A DNA stretch of 64,000 nucleotides from Occallatibacter savannae. Its GTDB lineage: Bacteria; Acidobacteriota; Terriglobia; Terriglobales; Acidobacteriaceae. The DNA is taken from positions 237,016 through 301,015 of the forward strand of contig NZ_QFFY01000002.1 of NCBI RefSeq assembly GCF_003131205.1. The letters are read 5' to 3'. Each line of letters opens with the position of its first letter. Position 1 is the first letter of the stretch. This document shows, piece by piece, positions 16,031-25,221 of this stretch. The notes beneath the pieces were generated by a model that worked only from the letters and a program-made list of their open reading frames with translations, did not search any database and had not been told where the DNA came from. The translations under genes were made by a program, and so were the position numbers.

Positions 16031-17050
16031 ATGAGTAAGTGCTCTCTTGCTCCAAAACTCGTATTGCCAATTTTCAGCTGTGTCTGTGCCATGGCGCTTG
16101 CAGCTTCACCTGCGATGGCGCAGAGCGATGCGAGCCACGGCAAGGCCGCGGGCGGCTGGCATCAGATTGAAAGCGGCATGCCGCCGGTGATGATTCATCC
16201 GACCAAGGAGGCGTCGGAGCAGGCGCGCGGCGAGGCGAAGCCGCATCAGGCAAGCACATCGAATGACTTGTACTATCACGGTGGTGTTGGAGGAATCGGC
16301 GTGGAGACCGCGCCGAAGGTCTATCTGGTGCTCTGGGGATCGCAGTGGAACAGCAACGATCCGAGCGGCGAGGAAAGCCTGCTGGTGAGCTTCTTCAAGG
16401 GAGTGGGCGGCACCTCGTGGTTCAACTCGGTGACACAGTATTGCCAGGGCGTGGCAACGGGAACCTATACCTGCGGCACTTCGGGGACGAAGGCTGGGAA
16501 TCCGAGCGGGATCTTTGTCGCCGCCTGGTATGACAATGCAGCGGCGGCGCCGTCGCATCCCACGCAGTCGCAGCTTGCGGCTGAAGCGGTGCGCGCGGCG
16601 CAGTTTTTCGGGAATACGACGTCATCGAAGAACGCGAGCGTGCAATATGTGATTGCGACCTCGCATGGACACAACGCGAGCGGGTTTGGGAGTCAGTACT
16701 GCGCGTGGCACAGCTCGACGAGTTCGAGCGCCGGCAACATCGCATACACGAATCTGCCGTACATCACCGACGCGGGCGCGAGCTGCGGCGCGAACTTCAA
16801 CGGGCTGGGATCGAAGGCTGGGATCACGATTGTTGAAGGGCACGAGATGGCAGAGACAGCGACAGATCAGTTCCCGAATGGAGGATGGCTGGACTCGGGC
16901 GGCGCGGAGAATGGCGACAAGTGCGCGTGGATCTCGTCGGGTCAGGGCGCGTCGGCTGACGTGAAGTTTTCGACGGGGACGTTCCCGGTGCAGTCGCTGT
17001 GGAGCAACGCGTTCAACAGCGGCGCGGGCGGGTGCGTGCTCTCGTATTAA
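16031..17050 (+). CDS. Secreted EXORDIUM-like putative metalloprotein
   Basis: A 339-residue exported protein. ATG 16031 follows CGAGGAGGATTCCCCC and begins a signal peptide ending near SPAMAQ (about 30). DLYYHGGVGG and KVYLVLWGSQW (about 79-106) resemble the start of plant EXORDIUM/phosphate-induced proteins. ITIVEGHEMAETATDQ contains H271-E272-x-x-E275, followed by GGWLDSGGAENGDKCAW, which matches the conserved 'HElaE..TdP...gW.d..G.E.gD.C' region of that group and of related bacterial proteins. The histidine and glutamates look like a metal site, so a metalloprotease-like fold is possible, but activity is unproven. Several cysteines suggest disulfides. A strong terminator follows. Confidence 0.6.
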   Translation: MSKCSLAPKLVLPIFSCVCAMALAASPAMAQSDASHGKAAGGWHQIESGMPPVMIHPTKEASEQARGEAKPHQASTSNDLYYHGGVGGIGVETAPKVYLVLWGSQWNSNDPSGEESLLVSFFKGVGGTSWFNSVTQYCQGVATGTYTCGTSGTKAGNPSGIFVAAWYDNAAAAPSHPTQSQLAAEAVRAAQFFGNTTSSKNASVQYVIATSHGHNASGFGSQYCAWHSSTSSSAGNIAYTNLPYITDAGASCGANFNGLGSKAGITIVEGHEMAETATDQFPNGGWLDSGGAENGDKCAWISSGQGASADVKFSTGTFPVQSLWSNAFNSGAGGCVLSY

Positions 17051-17068
17051 GCGAGGCAAGCGTACATC

Positions 17069-17104
17069 AGAAGGGCGGCCGCGATGGCCGCTCTTCTTCT
17101 TTGT
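17069..17104 (+). terminator. Rho-independent terminator
   Basis: AGAAGGGCGGCC pairs with GGCCGCTCTTCT (12 bp, one G-T pair) around a 5-base loop, followed by a pyrimidine/T tract. It ends the EXORDIUM-like gene and argues against the in-frame ATG at 17084, inside the hairpin, as the start of the next gene. Confidence 0.8.
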
Positions 17105-17131
17105 GGAGGTGCGCTGCTATCGTGGAGCGGA

Positions 17132-18229
17132 ATGCCGCTGCTAACAACAAGTGAAGCTGGGGTTCCGATTCAGGGGCCAAGCGCGACGCTGATCTACGAC
17201 GACTGGTATCCGGCGCTGCGTACGGATCAGTTGAAGAAGGGCAAGCTGGCGACGGCGATGCTGCTGGGGATTCCGCTGGTGGTGGGAAGGCGGAACGACG
17301 GGCGGGTGTTTGCGATGCGCGACAGCTGTCCGCACCGGGGAATTCCGCTGAGCGTGGGCTCGTTCGACGGGAATCGCGTGACGTGCCGGTATCACGGTTG
17401 GGAGTTTGAGCCGTGCAGCGGGCGTTGCGAGCTGATTCCTTCGCTGTCGAGCCACGATCATCTCGATGCGACAAGGATTTATGCGAGCGCCTATCCATGC
17501 GAGGAGCGGGATGGGCACGCGTGGGTGTACGTGCCCGGGCCGGGAAGCGGAAAGAAAGCGCAGGGGACGGAACTGAGGGCGGTGCCGGAGCTGGCGAAGT
17601 TCGGGCCGCGATACAGGACAGCGTTTCTGACGGCGGATCTGCCTTGCAATGTGGATCACGGGATTATTGGATTGATGGACCCGGCGCATGGGCCGTTTGT
17701 GCACCAGGCATGGTGGTGGCGGACGCGCGGGAGCATTCGAGAGAAGACGAAGAAGTTCGAACCGATCGCGGAAGGGTTCAGAATGAGCGCGCATGCGCCG
17801 AGCGCGAACTCGGCTCCGTATAAGTTGCTGGGCGTATATGGGGAGAAGGTGGAGACAACGATTGACTTCGTACTGCCGAATCGAAGGACGGAGATCATTC
17901 GCGCGGGAGACAAGTGGTTTTCGTCGTTGACCACGGTGACTCCCGTGACAGCTTCGACGTGCAGGATTGACGTGATTGCAGCGTGGAATGTTTTCTACTG
18001 GGTTCCGTTTTTGAAGCCGATTGCGAAGTTCTTCGGCGCGAAGTTTGTGCGGCAGGATCAGGAGACGATGATTCAGCAGGCCGAGGGATTGAAGCACAAT
18101 CCGAGCCTGATGTTGATCGACGATGCAGACAAGCCGGCCAAGTGGTACTTCGCGCTGAAGCAGGCAAGGCTCGAGGGGACGGGGAAGCATCCGCTGGACG
18201 GAGCGGTGGAGCTGCACTGGAGAAGCTGA
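17132..18229 (+). CDS. Rieske [2Fe-2S] non-heme iron oxygenase
   Basis: A 365-residue protein. ATG 17132 (TGGAG four bases before) is preferred to 17084, which lies within the upstream terminator. The Rieske domain has C66-x-H68 and C85-x-x-H88 (SCPHRGIPLSVG, TCRYHGW). The catalytic domain carries NVDHGIIGLMDPAHGPFVH (about 173-191), the N/D-x-x-H-x4-5-H-like mononuclear iron site of VanA-type oxygenases. Such enzymes hydroxylate or demethylate aromatics or related rings and need a separate reductase, which is not nearby. The substrate cannot be predicted. A heptamer array begins just after the stop. Confidence 0.85.
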   Translation: MPLLTTSEAGVPIQGPSATLIYDDWYPALRTDQLKKGKLATAMLLGIPLVVGRRNDGRVFAMRDSCPHRGIPLSVGSFDGNRVTCRYHGWEFEPCSGRCELIPSLSSHDHLDATRIYASAYPCEERDGHAWVYVPGPGSGKKAQGTELRAVPELAKFGPRYRTAFLTADLPCNVDHGIIGLMDPAHGPFVHQAWWWRTRGSIREKTKKFEPIAEGFRMSAHAPSANSAPYKLLGVYGEKVETTIDFVLPNRRTEIIRAGDKWFSSLTTVTPVTASTCRIDVIAAWNVFYWVPFLKPIAKFFGAKFVRQDQETMIQQAEGLKHNPSLMLIDDADKPAKWYFALKQARLEGTGKHPLDGAVELHWRS

Positions 18230-18232
18230 AGG

Positions 18233-18309
18233 CAGTTTTCAGTCGCCAGTCATCAGTTGTCAGTAGCTTCTAGCCAGTAGCCAGTAGCCAGTAGCCAGTA
18301 GCCAGTAGC
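18233..18309 (+). repeat. CAGNNNN heptamer array E (11 units)
   Basis: Eleven in-register units: CAGTTTT, CAGTCGC, CAGTCAT, CAGTTGT, CAGTAGC, TTCTAGC, then five further CAGTAGC. The lone TTCTAGC links the CAG series to the CTAG-type units at 7496-7571. The array lies between convergent genes. Confidence 0.95.
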
Positions 18310-18335
18310 GCTTCGTTCCAGTTCGAGAGTTGTCG

Positions 18336-20279
18336 TCAGGCTGGGATTGGGACGGTGACTCGAGCTACGGTGAGGACGGTGATGTCATCTTCCTGGCCGA
18401 AGGCCTTCGCGGCGGCAGCAATCGCGGCAGCGGATTGCGTGCTGATCGCTCGCGTGCGTTCAAAACCGTAGAGCTGGCCTGAGGAGTCGGAAGCTTCGAC
18501 GATGCCGTCCGATACGAGAGTCAGCGTGCGCGAAGGCGCGAGATTGAAGTGACTCTCTTCATAATCCACGTTGGGGACCAGGCCGAGCGGCAAGCCGGAG
18601 GGTACTTCGATTTCGACGCCGCCTGAGTAAGGCGAGAGGTGACCGGCGTTGGCGAGCGTGATGGCGCCTTCGGAATCGATGCGCGCGCAGCAGCAGGTGA
18701 TGAAGCCGCCATTTTTCGCCTCGCAGATCTGGCGGTTGAGGCGGCGCAGAAGTTCGGCCGGCGCAAGATTCTCAACTGCAAGAGTGCGCAGCGCGCCGAT
18801 GGCGAGAGTCCCGGTCATGGCCGCCTTCAGACCCTTTCCGCTCACGTCCCCGATAACAATGAGCGCGGAGCCGCCGGGCTGCTCGATCACCTGATAAAAG
18901 TCTCCGGCGACTTCTTCGGCGGGGATGTAAGCGGCTTCGATGTGGAGTCCGGGAAGGGTGGGGAGAGAGGCGGGGATGAGCTGCTGCTGGATTTCGCGCG
19001 CGGCGGCGAAATCGGCGGCAGATCGCGCCTGATCGTGCGCGACGCGGGAGAAGCGGAAGAAGATGACGATGAGGCTGCTGAGGAGGAAGAGAAGATTGCC
19101 GAGGTCGTTGGGCTCGAGCTCGACGGGGCCGATGTTGATGGTGTTGACGAGAAATTCAAAGCGGCTCAGGCCGAAGTAGATCGATGCGCTGCCTAGGTCA
19201 TAGAGGGCGAGGGTGATGGGAGGAAGAAGGCTGGGGAGTACGAGCCAGCCGGCTTCGCGGTTGCCGCGGCGGTACCAGATGAAGAGCAGGATGGGGAGAA
19301 GGATCGCGACCGGAAGGATGATCAGAGGCTCGATGATCATGTAGGTCTGCGATTTGACGCTTCCAAACCAGACGAGCCACGGGAATGCCGCGGGAATGAT
19401 CAGCAGGTTCTGGAAGATGTTCCAGAGACGCCCGAGTCGATGGCCTCCGAAGGCGAAGGTGAAACGTGTCTGGGTGATGATGGCCGCGTAGATGACTGGA
19501 TCTGCGAGACCCACATTCCAGACGAGAGGAACGAAGCCGGAGTGCTGGAGATAGTAGATGACGTCGATGGTGCCGACGAGCAGGAAGTATAGGCCGAGCC
19601 AGAAGTATTCTGTGTGGCCGCGCTGGCGGGAGTAGAGGGCGAAGAGGGCGAGTCCGGCGAAGGCGATCAGCGCGTTGATGACGAGTGCGGGTATGGCGTA
19701 GGAGGTCCGGTCGTGGTACATCGACTGGCGCTCGGTCTCGATCGCGTCGGGAGTGCCGATGTTGACGGACATGAACTGCGGGAAGCGCCAGGCCGCGTAG
19801 CCGGTGGGGATGCGGGTGCGCAATGCGATGACAACGTCGGTCGGTCCCTCTTGGATGGTGAAAACCCGCTCGGCTGGGCGATTCACCTGCAGGCTGGAGA
19901 GGATCTCCGGGCCTGGGAGTTGATTTCCGTTCAGGTAGAGCGTGTAGGTGCCGATGCCGCCCTGGATGAGCAGCCTGAGTTCGGGATGGTTGTCATGGAG
20001 TTTGAGGTGGCGGCGGAACCAGCGCTCACCGGATTCGGCGGCTCCGAGGTCGTCGAGACGGACGGTTTCCCATTGCGAGTCGTCGAAAGATGAAGAAGAC
20101 CAGGCGGGGTCGTTGCCTTCGCGAACGAGCCATGCGGGGTCGACGTCGGTGATCCAGTCCTGAGCGTGAGGGCGGTCGATGAGGTTGGGGTCGTCGGAAT
20201 TAGGCGCGGGTTCCTGAGCGCTGAGCCTGAGGTACAGACAAAGCGGGATCAGGAGGATGAGGAGGGGAAGCTTTCTCAT
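18336..20279 (-). CDS. Membrane-bound SpoIIE/RsbU-type PP2C phosphatase
   Basis: A 647-residue receptor-like phosphatase. A signal sequence leads into an extracellular jelly-roll-like domain (WETVRLDDLGAAESGERWFRRHLKL, about 65-110). Seven or so transmembrane helices (about 190-420) follow in 7TMR-DISM style, then a cytoplasmic SpoIIE domain (about 430-640). The PP2C metal-binding motifs are present: EEVAGDFYQV, IGDVSGKGLKAAM, NAGHLSPY, LVSDGIVEA and EDDITVL. It would dephosphorylate an anti-sigma-factor antagonist in a partner-switching pathway in response to an outside ligand. No anti-sigma or antagonist gene is adjacent. Length and layout are usual for Acidobacteria. Confidence 0.88.
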   Translation of the reverse strand: MRKLPLLILLIPLCLYLRLSAQEPAPNSDDPNLIDRPHAQDWITDVDPAWLVREGNDPAWSSSSFDDSQWETVRLDDLGAAESGERWFRRHLKLHDNHPELRLLIQGGIGTYTLYLNGNQLPGPEILSSLQVNRPAERVFTIQEGPTDVVIALRTRIPTGYAAWRFPQFMSVNIGTPDAIETERQSMYHDRTSYAIPALVINALIAFAGLALFALYSRQRGHTEYFWLGLYFLLVGTIDVIYYLQHSGFVPLVWNVGLADPVIYAAIITQTRFTFAFGGHRLGRLWNIFQNLLIIPAAFPWLVWFGSVKSQTYMIIEPLIILPVAILLPILLFIWYRRGNREAGWLVLPSLLPPITLALYDLGSASIYFGLSRFEFLVNTINIGPVELEPNDLGNLLFLLSSLIVIFFRFSRVAHDQARSAADFAAAREIQQQLIPASLPTLPGLHIEAAYIPAEEVAGDFYQVIEQPGGSALIVIGDVSGKGLKAAMTGTLAIGALRTLAVENLAPAELLRRLNRQICEAKNGGFITCCCARIDSEGAITLANAGHLSPYSGGVEIEVPSGLPLGLVPNVDYEESHFNLAPSRTLTLVSDGIVEASDSSGQLYGFERTRAISTQSAAAIAAAAKAFGQEDDITVLTVARVTVPIPA

Positions 20280-20338
20280 GGGGGCGCCGAGAACATGGTA
20301 CTTGGTCGGAGCGTCGGCGCGGGAGAAGGTTTCGAGAG

Positions 20339-20373
20339 CAGTCGTCAGTTGTCAGTCTTCAGTTGTCAGCTGC
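20339..20373 (+). repeat. CAGNNNN heptamer array F (5 units)
   Basis: CAGTCGT, CAGTTGT (x2), CAGTCTT and CAGCTGC in 7-base register, upstream of a strong hairpin at 20409-20442. The array orientation is plus although both flanking genes are on the minus strand. Confidence 0.85.
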
Positions 20374-20408
20374 CGACAACCATCGAGGATCGGTGCGGAT
20401 TGCGGACG

Positions 20409-20442
20409 CCCGCTCATCGCGATGGACCTTGCGATGAACGGG
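20409..20442 (+). repeat. Hairpin element with GGGGCACAGC tail
   Basis: CCCGCTCATCGC pairs with GCGATGAACGGG (12 bp, one mismatch). The 3' side continues GCACAGC. It is a close relative of the hairpin at 35375-35410 and, like it, follows a heptamer array. Confidence 0.75.
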
Positions 20443-20503
20443 GCACAGCGCGATCACAGCTCAGCTCTTGACGGAGTGGATTGGCGGAATCTCAGTGGCG
20501 GCT

Positions 20504-20815
20504 TTAGCTGGCCTGGGGCTCGTCGGTGGAGTCGGAGAGGTCTGCGTCTTCGCCCTCGATGGAGATGCGCAGGGAACGGAGGAAGTTCACGTCGTTCTTG
20601 GTGAACTTGGTGCCGTCTTCGGCCGTCTCAGTGGCTTCGGCGTTCTCGCCTTCTTTCACTTCGTTGAGGCCGATTGTCGCCTCGAGCATGAGAAGTACGT
20701 CGAAACCGTGCTTGCGGATGTCTTGGACAACGCCGGCGATCTGTTCGCTTTCGATGACGGACTCATGGATGGCTTCACCGAGTTGTTGGATCAGTTCGCG
20801 CAGGCGAGATGTCAC
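20504..20815 (-). CDS. Small hypothetical protein
   Basis: A 103-residue acidic protein of unknown function. It starts at GTG 20815 with GGAGG five bases upstream, which decides the start. The N-terminal part MTSRLRELIQQLGEAIHESV is helical, then IAGVVQDIRKHGFDVLLMLEATIGL, and the C-terminal third is acidic and probably disordered, ending SDSTDEPQAS. No signal peptide or known domain is seen. It is monocistronic, with a repeat region downstream and a divergent gene upstream. Confidence 0.7.
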   Translation of the reverse strand: MTSRLRELIQQLGEAIHESVIESEQIAGVVQDIRKHGFDVLLMLEATIGLNEVKEGENAEATETAEDGTKFTKNDVNFLRSLRISIEGEDADLSDSTDEPQAS

Positions 20816-20938
20816 GTTTTCCTCCGGCAGCTACCAGCGGTGGGGAGAGCGCAGGTTCGGCAAGTGATTTAACAACCTTACTTGGCGAGCGGCACTCCGG
20901 CAACTGGCATCTTGCGTTGGATGCAAGGAGGCGAGGAG

Positions 20939-21421
20939 ATGTCCGCCGCTGCTACCATCATATCCGGGCCCCCAGCGGGTCTTCGTTGCTGGGGTGGTAT
21001 TGAAGTGAGACCACAGACGATTGGACGGGTGCTTGGGATCGGGCTGCGCGTGGCGGGCCGGATGGCGGGACAGGCCATCATGGGCGAGGATGCGCAAGGC
21101 ACGACTGCGCGCGTACAACCGAGTGCCGCGCCAGGAGCACAGGGGCGAGGACGCGCCGCGGGGCAGGCGACGCGGAATGTGGGACGAGGCGTTTCGGGAT
21201 TCTTTCAGCCATTCAAGAGAGTGGGTGGCAAGATCTTGCTCGAAGTGGTCAGCGTGTTCTTTCTGCTTCCGGTCGTGGTGTTTATGCCGGTGTTGTGGAG
21301 GACGCGGGAGAGCTGGCAGCACGGGCCGGATCACCGGACGTTTCTCTCGTCGGCGGTGGTGATTGCGGTGTTCCTGTACCTCGGGGTGAGTTCGTTCTGG
21401 CGGGCGCGGAGACGAGGATAG
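20939..21421 (+). CDS. Hypothetical membrane protein
   Basis: A 160-residue protein. ATG 20939 has AAGGAGG seven bases upstream, so the longer in-frame start at 20882 is rejected. The N-terminal half is Gly/Ala/Arg-rich and low in complexity. The C-terminal half has two predicted membrane helices (LLEVVSVFFLLPVVVFMPVLW and FLSSAVVIAVFLYLGVSSFW) separated by a short charged loop. No family was recognised. It is divergent from the 103-residue gene and convergent with the YcxB-like gene. Confidence 0.6.
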   Translation: MSAAATIISGPPAGLRCWGGIEVRPQTIGRVLGIGLRVAGRMAGQAIMGEDAQGTTARVQPSAAPGAQGRGRAAGQATRNVGRGVSGFFQPFKRVGGKILLEVVSVFFLLPVVVFMPVLWRTRESWQHGPDHRTFLSSAVVIAVFLYLGVSSFWRARRRG

Positions 21422-21423
21422 AA

Positions 21424-21990
21424 CTACCTTTGGGGTAAAGCGGCCGCCAGGATCTCCATCAGTTCAGTTAGTTGTGCCTGGTCCAGTCCGGCGACCTTGA
21501 CGATATGTCGAGTACCGGCGTGGTTCGCGATGACAAGAAGTCCCTCTTGAGATTTCCATCTGGCGAAACACTTCCACGCTGATTGCGAGAATCCTGCCTC
21601 GGACCTAAATGCAACCGATTCCAGAGAAAAGACTGCGGTGGTTGTCGCAGTGCATCCGATACAGCTTCTGAACTGTTCCCGTCGAAGCCGGCGATTGGGT
21701 AGATACGTGACAGCTCTGAAAAGAATAAGAATGCCGAGTGGCAGGATCGCCGTCGGCATGATTGAGGAGGCGAGTAAGTCGCCGATCGGCAGGTTGCCGA
21801 GCTTATCTCCGGTCAGATCGAACCACTCCAATATTCTTCCTGTCGCAACGATGACTCCGACGCTCAGATAGAGCAAAACGATGTAAGTCACGGACAGGAT
21901 TCGCGACCATGGATGCCCGGTGGGTCGAGCTAACTTGATGGCGGCGGCCTTCAGGTAATCGTCTTCCGTCAGAGTGTAGGTGAACTCCAT
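21424..21990 (-). CDS. YcxB-like membrane protein
   Basis: A 188-residue protein. The N-terminus FTYTLTEDDYLKAAAIKL matches the start of the YcxB family. Two membrane helices follow (about 31-50 and 78-97). The C-terminal soluble domain (YcxB_C-like, PF14317), which resembles a PH/GRAM-type strand-rich fold, includes SAWKCFARWKSQEGLLVI. The function of the family is unknown. The gene is somewhat less G+C-rich than its neighbours. It ends two bases from the convergent plus-strand gene. Confidence 0.7.
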   Translation of the reverse strand: MEFTYTLTEDDYLKAAAIKLARPTGHPWSRILSVTYIVLLYLSVGVIVATGRILEWFDLTGDKLGNLPIGDLLASSIMPTAILPLGILILFRAVTYLPNRRLRREQFRSCIGCTATTTAVFSLESVAFRSEAGFSQSAWKCFARWKSQEGLLVIANHAGTRHIVKVAGLDQAQLTELMEILAAALPQR

Positions 21991-22006
21991 GAGAGGGAGC
22001 GGTCTC

Positions 22007-25000
22007 CTAGAGGTATTTGCGGATCGTGGAGCTGAAGCGGGTGTAGAGGAAGGATACCGCGATGAGTGCGGCCCCGAGGATGATGAGCGTCATGAAGCGG
22101 TCGGGGGTGGAGAGCTGCCAGATGTCGATGAGGACGATCTTGGAGATGCTGACGAGGAGAAGACCGAGGCCGGCAAGCCGGAAGCTGCGTTCGCCGACCG
22201 CGAGAGCGAAGAGGAATGTGCCGAGACCGAGAAGGCTCCAGGCGATGGTGATGTGGCCGGAGGTGAGTTTGGCGGCGAGGGCGATGATCATGAGTCCGAA
22301 AGCGGAGAAGAAGAAACCCTGCTCGGGAGAGCGGATAAGACGGGTCATGGGCTCGATGGATTGAAGAGAGCTTCCGCTCCAGAATTGCGGATCGCGCATT
22401 TTGAAGGCGAACGGGAGTGCCGCAAGCAGAATGAGCGCGGTGATCGAGGCATGGAAGAGCGGGCCGTGCCAGAAGCCGTCGCGATTGTTGCCTGCGAGGT
22501 CGAAGAGGAGAGCGCGAAGAACGGCGGCGAGAGCGAGGGCAATTGCCTGAAAGAGAAAGAGCCGGCGATGGGTGAGCCATGCGATTGCGAGGAGGCTCGT
22601 TGCGAATGCGGCCCAGAGCGTGGCGATCCAGACTTCGCCGGCAGAGAAGTAGATGGGAAGACGTACTCCGGTCCAGACAATGAGACAGAAGAGACCGGCG
22701 CAGCTCCCGAGCAGTCCGAAGACGCGTTCCGTACTGGTGGCGGGTTCGCCCGTGCGGGTGCGCTCGTAGAACCAGTAGCCGGCAGCGAGAAGGATGAGCA
22801 CAGAAAGGAGATTGGAGCCGACGAGAGTGAAGTTGCGATCGAGCGGTGGATTGGGGAATTGGAAAACGGCCAGAGGAAGGTCAGAGGTTATGTAGACGGA
22901 GTAGGCGATCGCGATGAGGGCGTAGCCTTGCCAGCGAAGGAAGTTCTTGCGGGTGAAGCGGCCGATCTCGAAAAGGGCGATGCTCTCCGCGACGAGGGTG
23001 ATGGCGATCCACTGCTGGTGATGCTCGAGGAAGTTCCAGGTGACGAACGGGAGGAGAGCGGCGGAAGCCCAGGAGTAGGCTGCGGCGGCATAGTTGCGGG
23101 ATCCGGCGCTGGTCTTGCGGAGCATTCCGCAGTAGAGGAGCGCGACGGAGATGAGGAGCGGAGTGCGATGAGCCCAGTTGTCGTGCGGCAGGTCGCAGTA
23201 GACGATGGCGAGGAGCGCGGCGACGGCGAGGGCGTCGGCTTCCAGGGTGAGTCTTGCGATTGAGAACCGGTCGGCGGCGAGGCCGATGACAAGCACGAGA
23301 AGTAGCCAGGCGACTGGGAGCCAGGCGGCGGGGATGGCGACCCAGAGGCTGGTGGCGGCTGCGCCGAGGGCGAGCCAACTGGAGATGAGTAAAGCGATGG
23401 CCTCGAGCGGATGGGTTGCGATCGCGGGCCAGCGGCGGGGATAGATCTCTGCGTGCGTCCAGTAGAGGACGGCAGCGAGTGCCAGACCTGCGGTCAGCGA
23501 CCAGTGTGTGCCGGTATCAGACGAGACGAGGCGCTCGAAAGCGAGCGGCATCACGTCGTGCAGGGCGAGGACGGCGCCGGTGATGAGTCCAACGATTAGG
23601 CCGAGGCGTCGGAAGATCGGTTCGCCAAGACGAAGGCCGGCAATGGCGAGAACCTGAGCCTGAATGAGCCAGAGCACGGGCCAGCTGACTCCGTGAAAGC
23701 GGAAGGGTACGGCGGAGACGAGCAGAACGACGGCGATGGTCGAGAGGACGACAAACGCCTGACGGCGTTTGGAGCGCGACCACCATGCCAGCGACATCTC
23801 GATGGCGCCGAGGACGAGGAGCGCCCAGAAGGCCCACTCGGGATGTGCCGATTGGAATTTCAGAAGGCCAAGGACGCCAGCGGAGTTGAGGATCGCGGAG
23901 ACGCTGGAGAAGTCTTCTTCGCGCCTGTCGAGCGGAGTGCGCAGGACGTAGGCGAGACGGAAGATGAGCCAGTAAAGCAGGATGAGCGTCGTGGATGGCC
24001 AGAACTGGGCGAACTCGGCGTGGTTCTGCGGAAGAACTTCATTGAGCCAGACGAAGTGGCTGATGTAGACGGCGATCAGGCCGCAGAGCTCGAGTTGAGC
24101 CCAGTGTCGGATCGTGGTGACGACCACAAGTGCGATGGCGAGGATGGCGCTGGCGGCGAGCGAGAAGACAACGGTTTCGGTGGGGTTCTCAATATGGCTG
24201 GTGAGGAGAGTTCCGAAGCCGAGGAGGAAGGCGAGCGACGTGACGGTCTGCGAGCGGTAGAGGAGCGAGTGGCCGACCATTCCCGCGGCGACGAGGAGCA
24301 TGAGGACGAGATCGACAGGTAGTGAGCTGAGAACGCGCGCCGCCTGCAGGTGGTAGGCCGCGAAGGTGGTGAAGTAGGCGAGGGCCCAGCCGCCGCCAAT
24401 GCCTGCGCGGGCGAAGAGGCGGTAAGTGGGTTTGCGTTCGAGCCAGATGCCTCCGCCGAGAAGGAGCAGGCTGACTGCGAATCCGCAGAAGACTTTGCCG
24501 CCGGGGCCCCAGGTCTGCAGTTTCCACGCGAGGAACGAGGCGATTCCGATGACGAGGCTGGCGACCCCGATCTTGCCGAGCCAGTTGGCACCGAGCGTTT
24601 GTTCAAGTGAGGCCAGGTGGGCACGGGCGGGTTCGGGCTGAGGGCGAGATGGTCCGGGCTGTGGCTGTGGAGCGTATGACGGAAGCGGCTGCTGAACCGG
24701 CGGCGTTTGAGCCGGCGGTGGCTCGGGGGCCCTGGGCGTGACGGGCGGAGTGAAAGGCGCGAGCGGGGCCGGAGCGGAGTGAACTGATTGTTGCGGAGCA
24801 GGCTGCGGAGGTGCGGGGGCGGCGGCAGGCGGCGTCTGAGCGGCGGGCTGGGCGGCTGGTTTCGGCTCTTCTGATCTGGTTGTGTTTCTGGCGAGTGCGG
24901 CGAGTTGCGAGCGCAGGAAGTCGATCTCGCTCTGGAGACGATCGATGGTGCTGCGTGTGCGGTCGAGGGCAGCCCCGGTGCGGTTCCAGAGGATGATGAG

Positions 25001-25036
25001 AGCGACGGCAACAACGGCGATCAGAAAGAGTTCCAT
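22007..25036 (-). CDS. DUF2339 multi-pass membrane protein
   Basis: About 1009 residues from ATG 25036; an alternative GTG at 25078 would add 14 residues. An N-terminal helix is followed by a short coiled coil (RSTIDRLQSEIDFLRSQLAAL) and a long Pro/Ala/Gln linker (about 55-150). Then SLEQTLGANWLGKIGVASLVIGIASFL, the DUF2339 signature, opens a domain of more than twenty transmembrane helices extending to the C-terminus. The function of DUF2339 proteins is not known. The proline-rich segment suggests a spacer at the membrane surface. A heptamer array separates it from the gene at 25222. Confidence 0.85.
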   Translation of the reverse strand: MELFLIAVVAVALIILWNRTGAALDRTRSTIDRLQSEIDFLRSQLAALARNTTRSEEPKPAAQPAAQTPPAAAPAPPQPAPQQSVHSAPAPLAPFTPPVTPRAPEPPPAQTPPVQQPLPSYAPQPQPGPSRPQPEPARAHLASLEQTLGANWLGKIGVASLVIGIASFLAWKLQTWGPGGKVFCGFAVSLLLLGGGIWLERKPTYRLFARAGIGGGWALAYFTTFAAYHLQAARVLSSLPVDLVLMLLVAAGMVGHSLLYRSQTVTSLAFLLGFGTLLTSHIENPTETVVFSLAASAILAIALVVVTTIRHWAQLELCGLIAVYISHFVWLNEVLPQNHAEFAQFWPSTTLILLYWLIFRLAYVLRTPLDRREEDFSSVSAILNSAGVLGLLKFQSAHPEWAFWALLVLGAIEMSLAWWSRSKRRQAFVVLSTIAVVLLVSAVPFRFHGVSWPVLWLIQAQVLAIAGLRLGEPIFRRLGLIVGLITGAVLALHDVMPLAFERLVSSDTGTHWSLTAGLALAAVLYWTHAEIYPRRWPAIATHPLEAIALLISSWLALGAAATSLWVAIPAAWLPVAWLLLVLVIGLAADRFSIARLTLEADALAVAALLAIVYCDLPHDNWAHRTPLLISVALLYCGMLRKTSAGSRNYAAAAYSWASAALLPFVTWNFLEHHQQWIAITLVAESIALFEIGRFTRKNFLRWQGYALIAIAYSVYITSDLPLAVFQFPNPPLDRNFTLVGSNLLSVLILLAAGYWFYERTRTGEPATSTERVFGLLGSCAGLFCLIVWTGVRLPIYFSAGEVWIATLWAAFATSLLAIAWLTHRRLFLFQAIALALAAVLRALLFDLAGNNRDGFWHGPLFHASITALILLAALPFAFKMRDPQFWSGSSLQSIEPMTRLIRSPEQGFFFSAFGLMIIALAAKLTSGHITIAWSLLGLGTFLFALAVGERSFRLAGLGLLLVSISKIVLIDIWQLSTPDRFMTLIILGAALIAVSFLYTRFSSTIRKYL

Positions 25037-25115
25037 AAGCAATGGTTGGAATGATAGGAGGTTAGCAAACACGGACACGTGGAGCTGTGACAGTTCCGGC
25101 AGTGATCGGGAAAAG

Positions 25116-25178
25116 CAGCTTCCAGCTACCAGTTGCCAGTTGCCAGTTGCCAGTTGTCAGTCTTCAGTTCTCAGTTGG
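25116..25178 (+). repeat. CAGNNNN heptamer array G (9 units)
   Basis: CAGCTTC, CAGCTAC, CAGTTGC (x3), CAGTTGT, CAGTCTT, CAGTTCT and CAGTTGG in perfect 7-base register. It is in plus orientation between two minus-strand genes. Confidence 0.92.
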
Positions 25179-25221
25179 GATCGATGCGGGACCAGAATCT
25201 TACGAGCGATAGAAATAGAAC

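Noticed and set aside
22007..25078. Long plus-strand acidic frames (for example 21980-23263)
   Set aside because: They are antisense to the DUF2339 gene, made of Glu/Asp/Gly-rich low-complexity sequence with no ribosome-binding site or family motifs.
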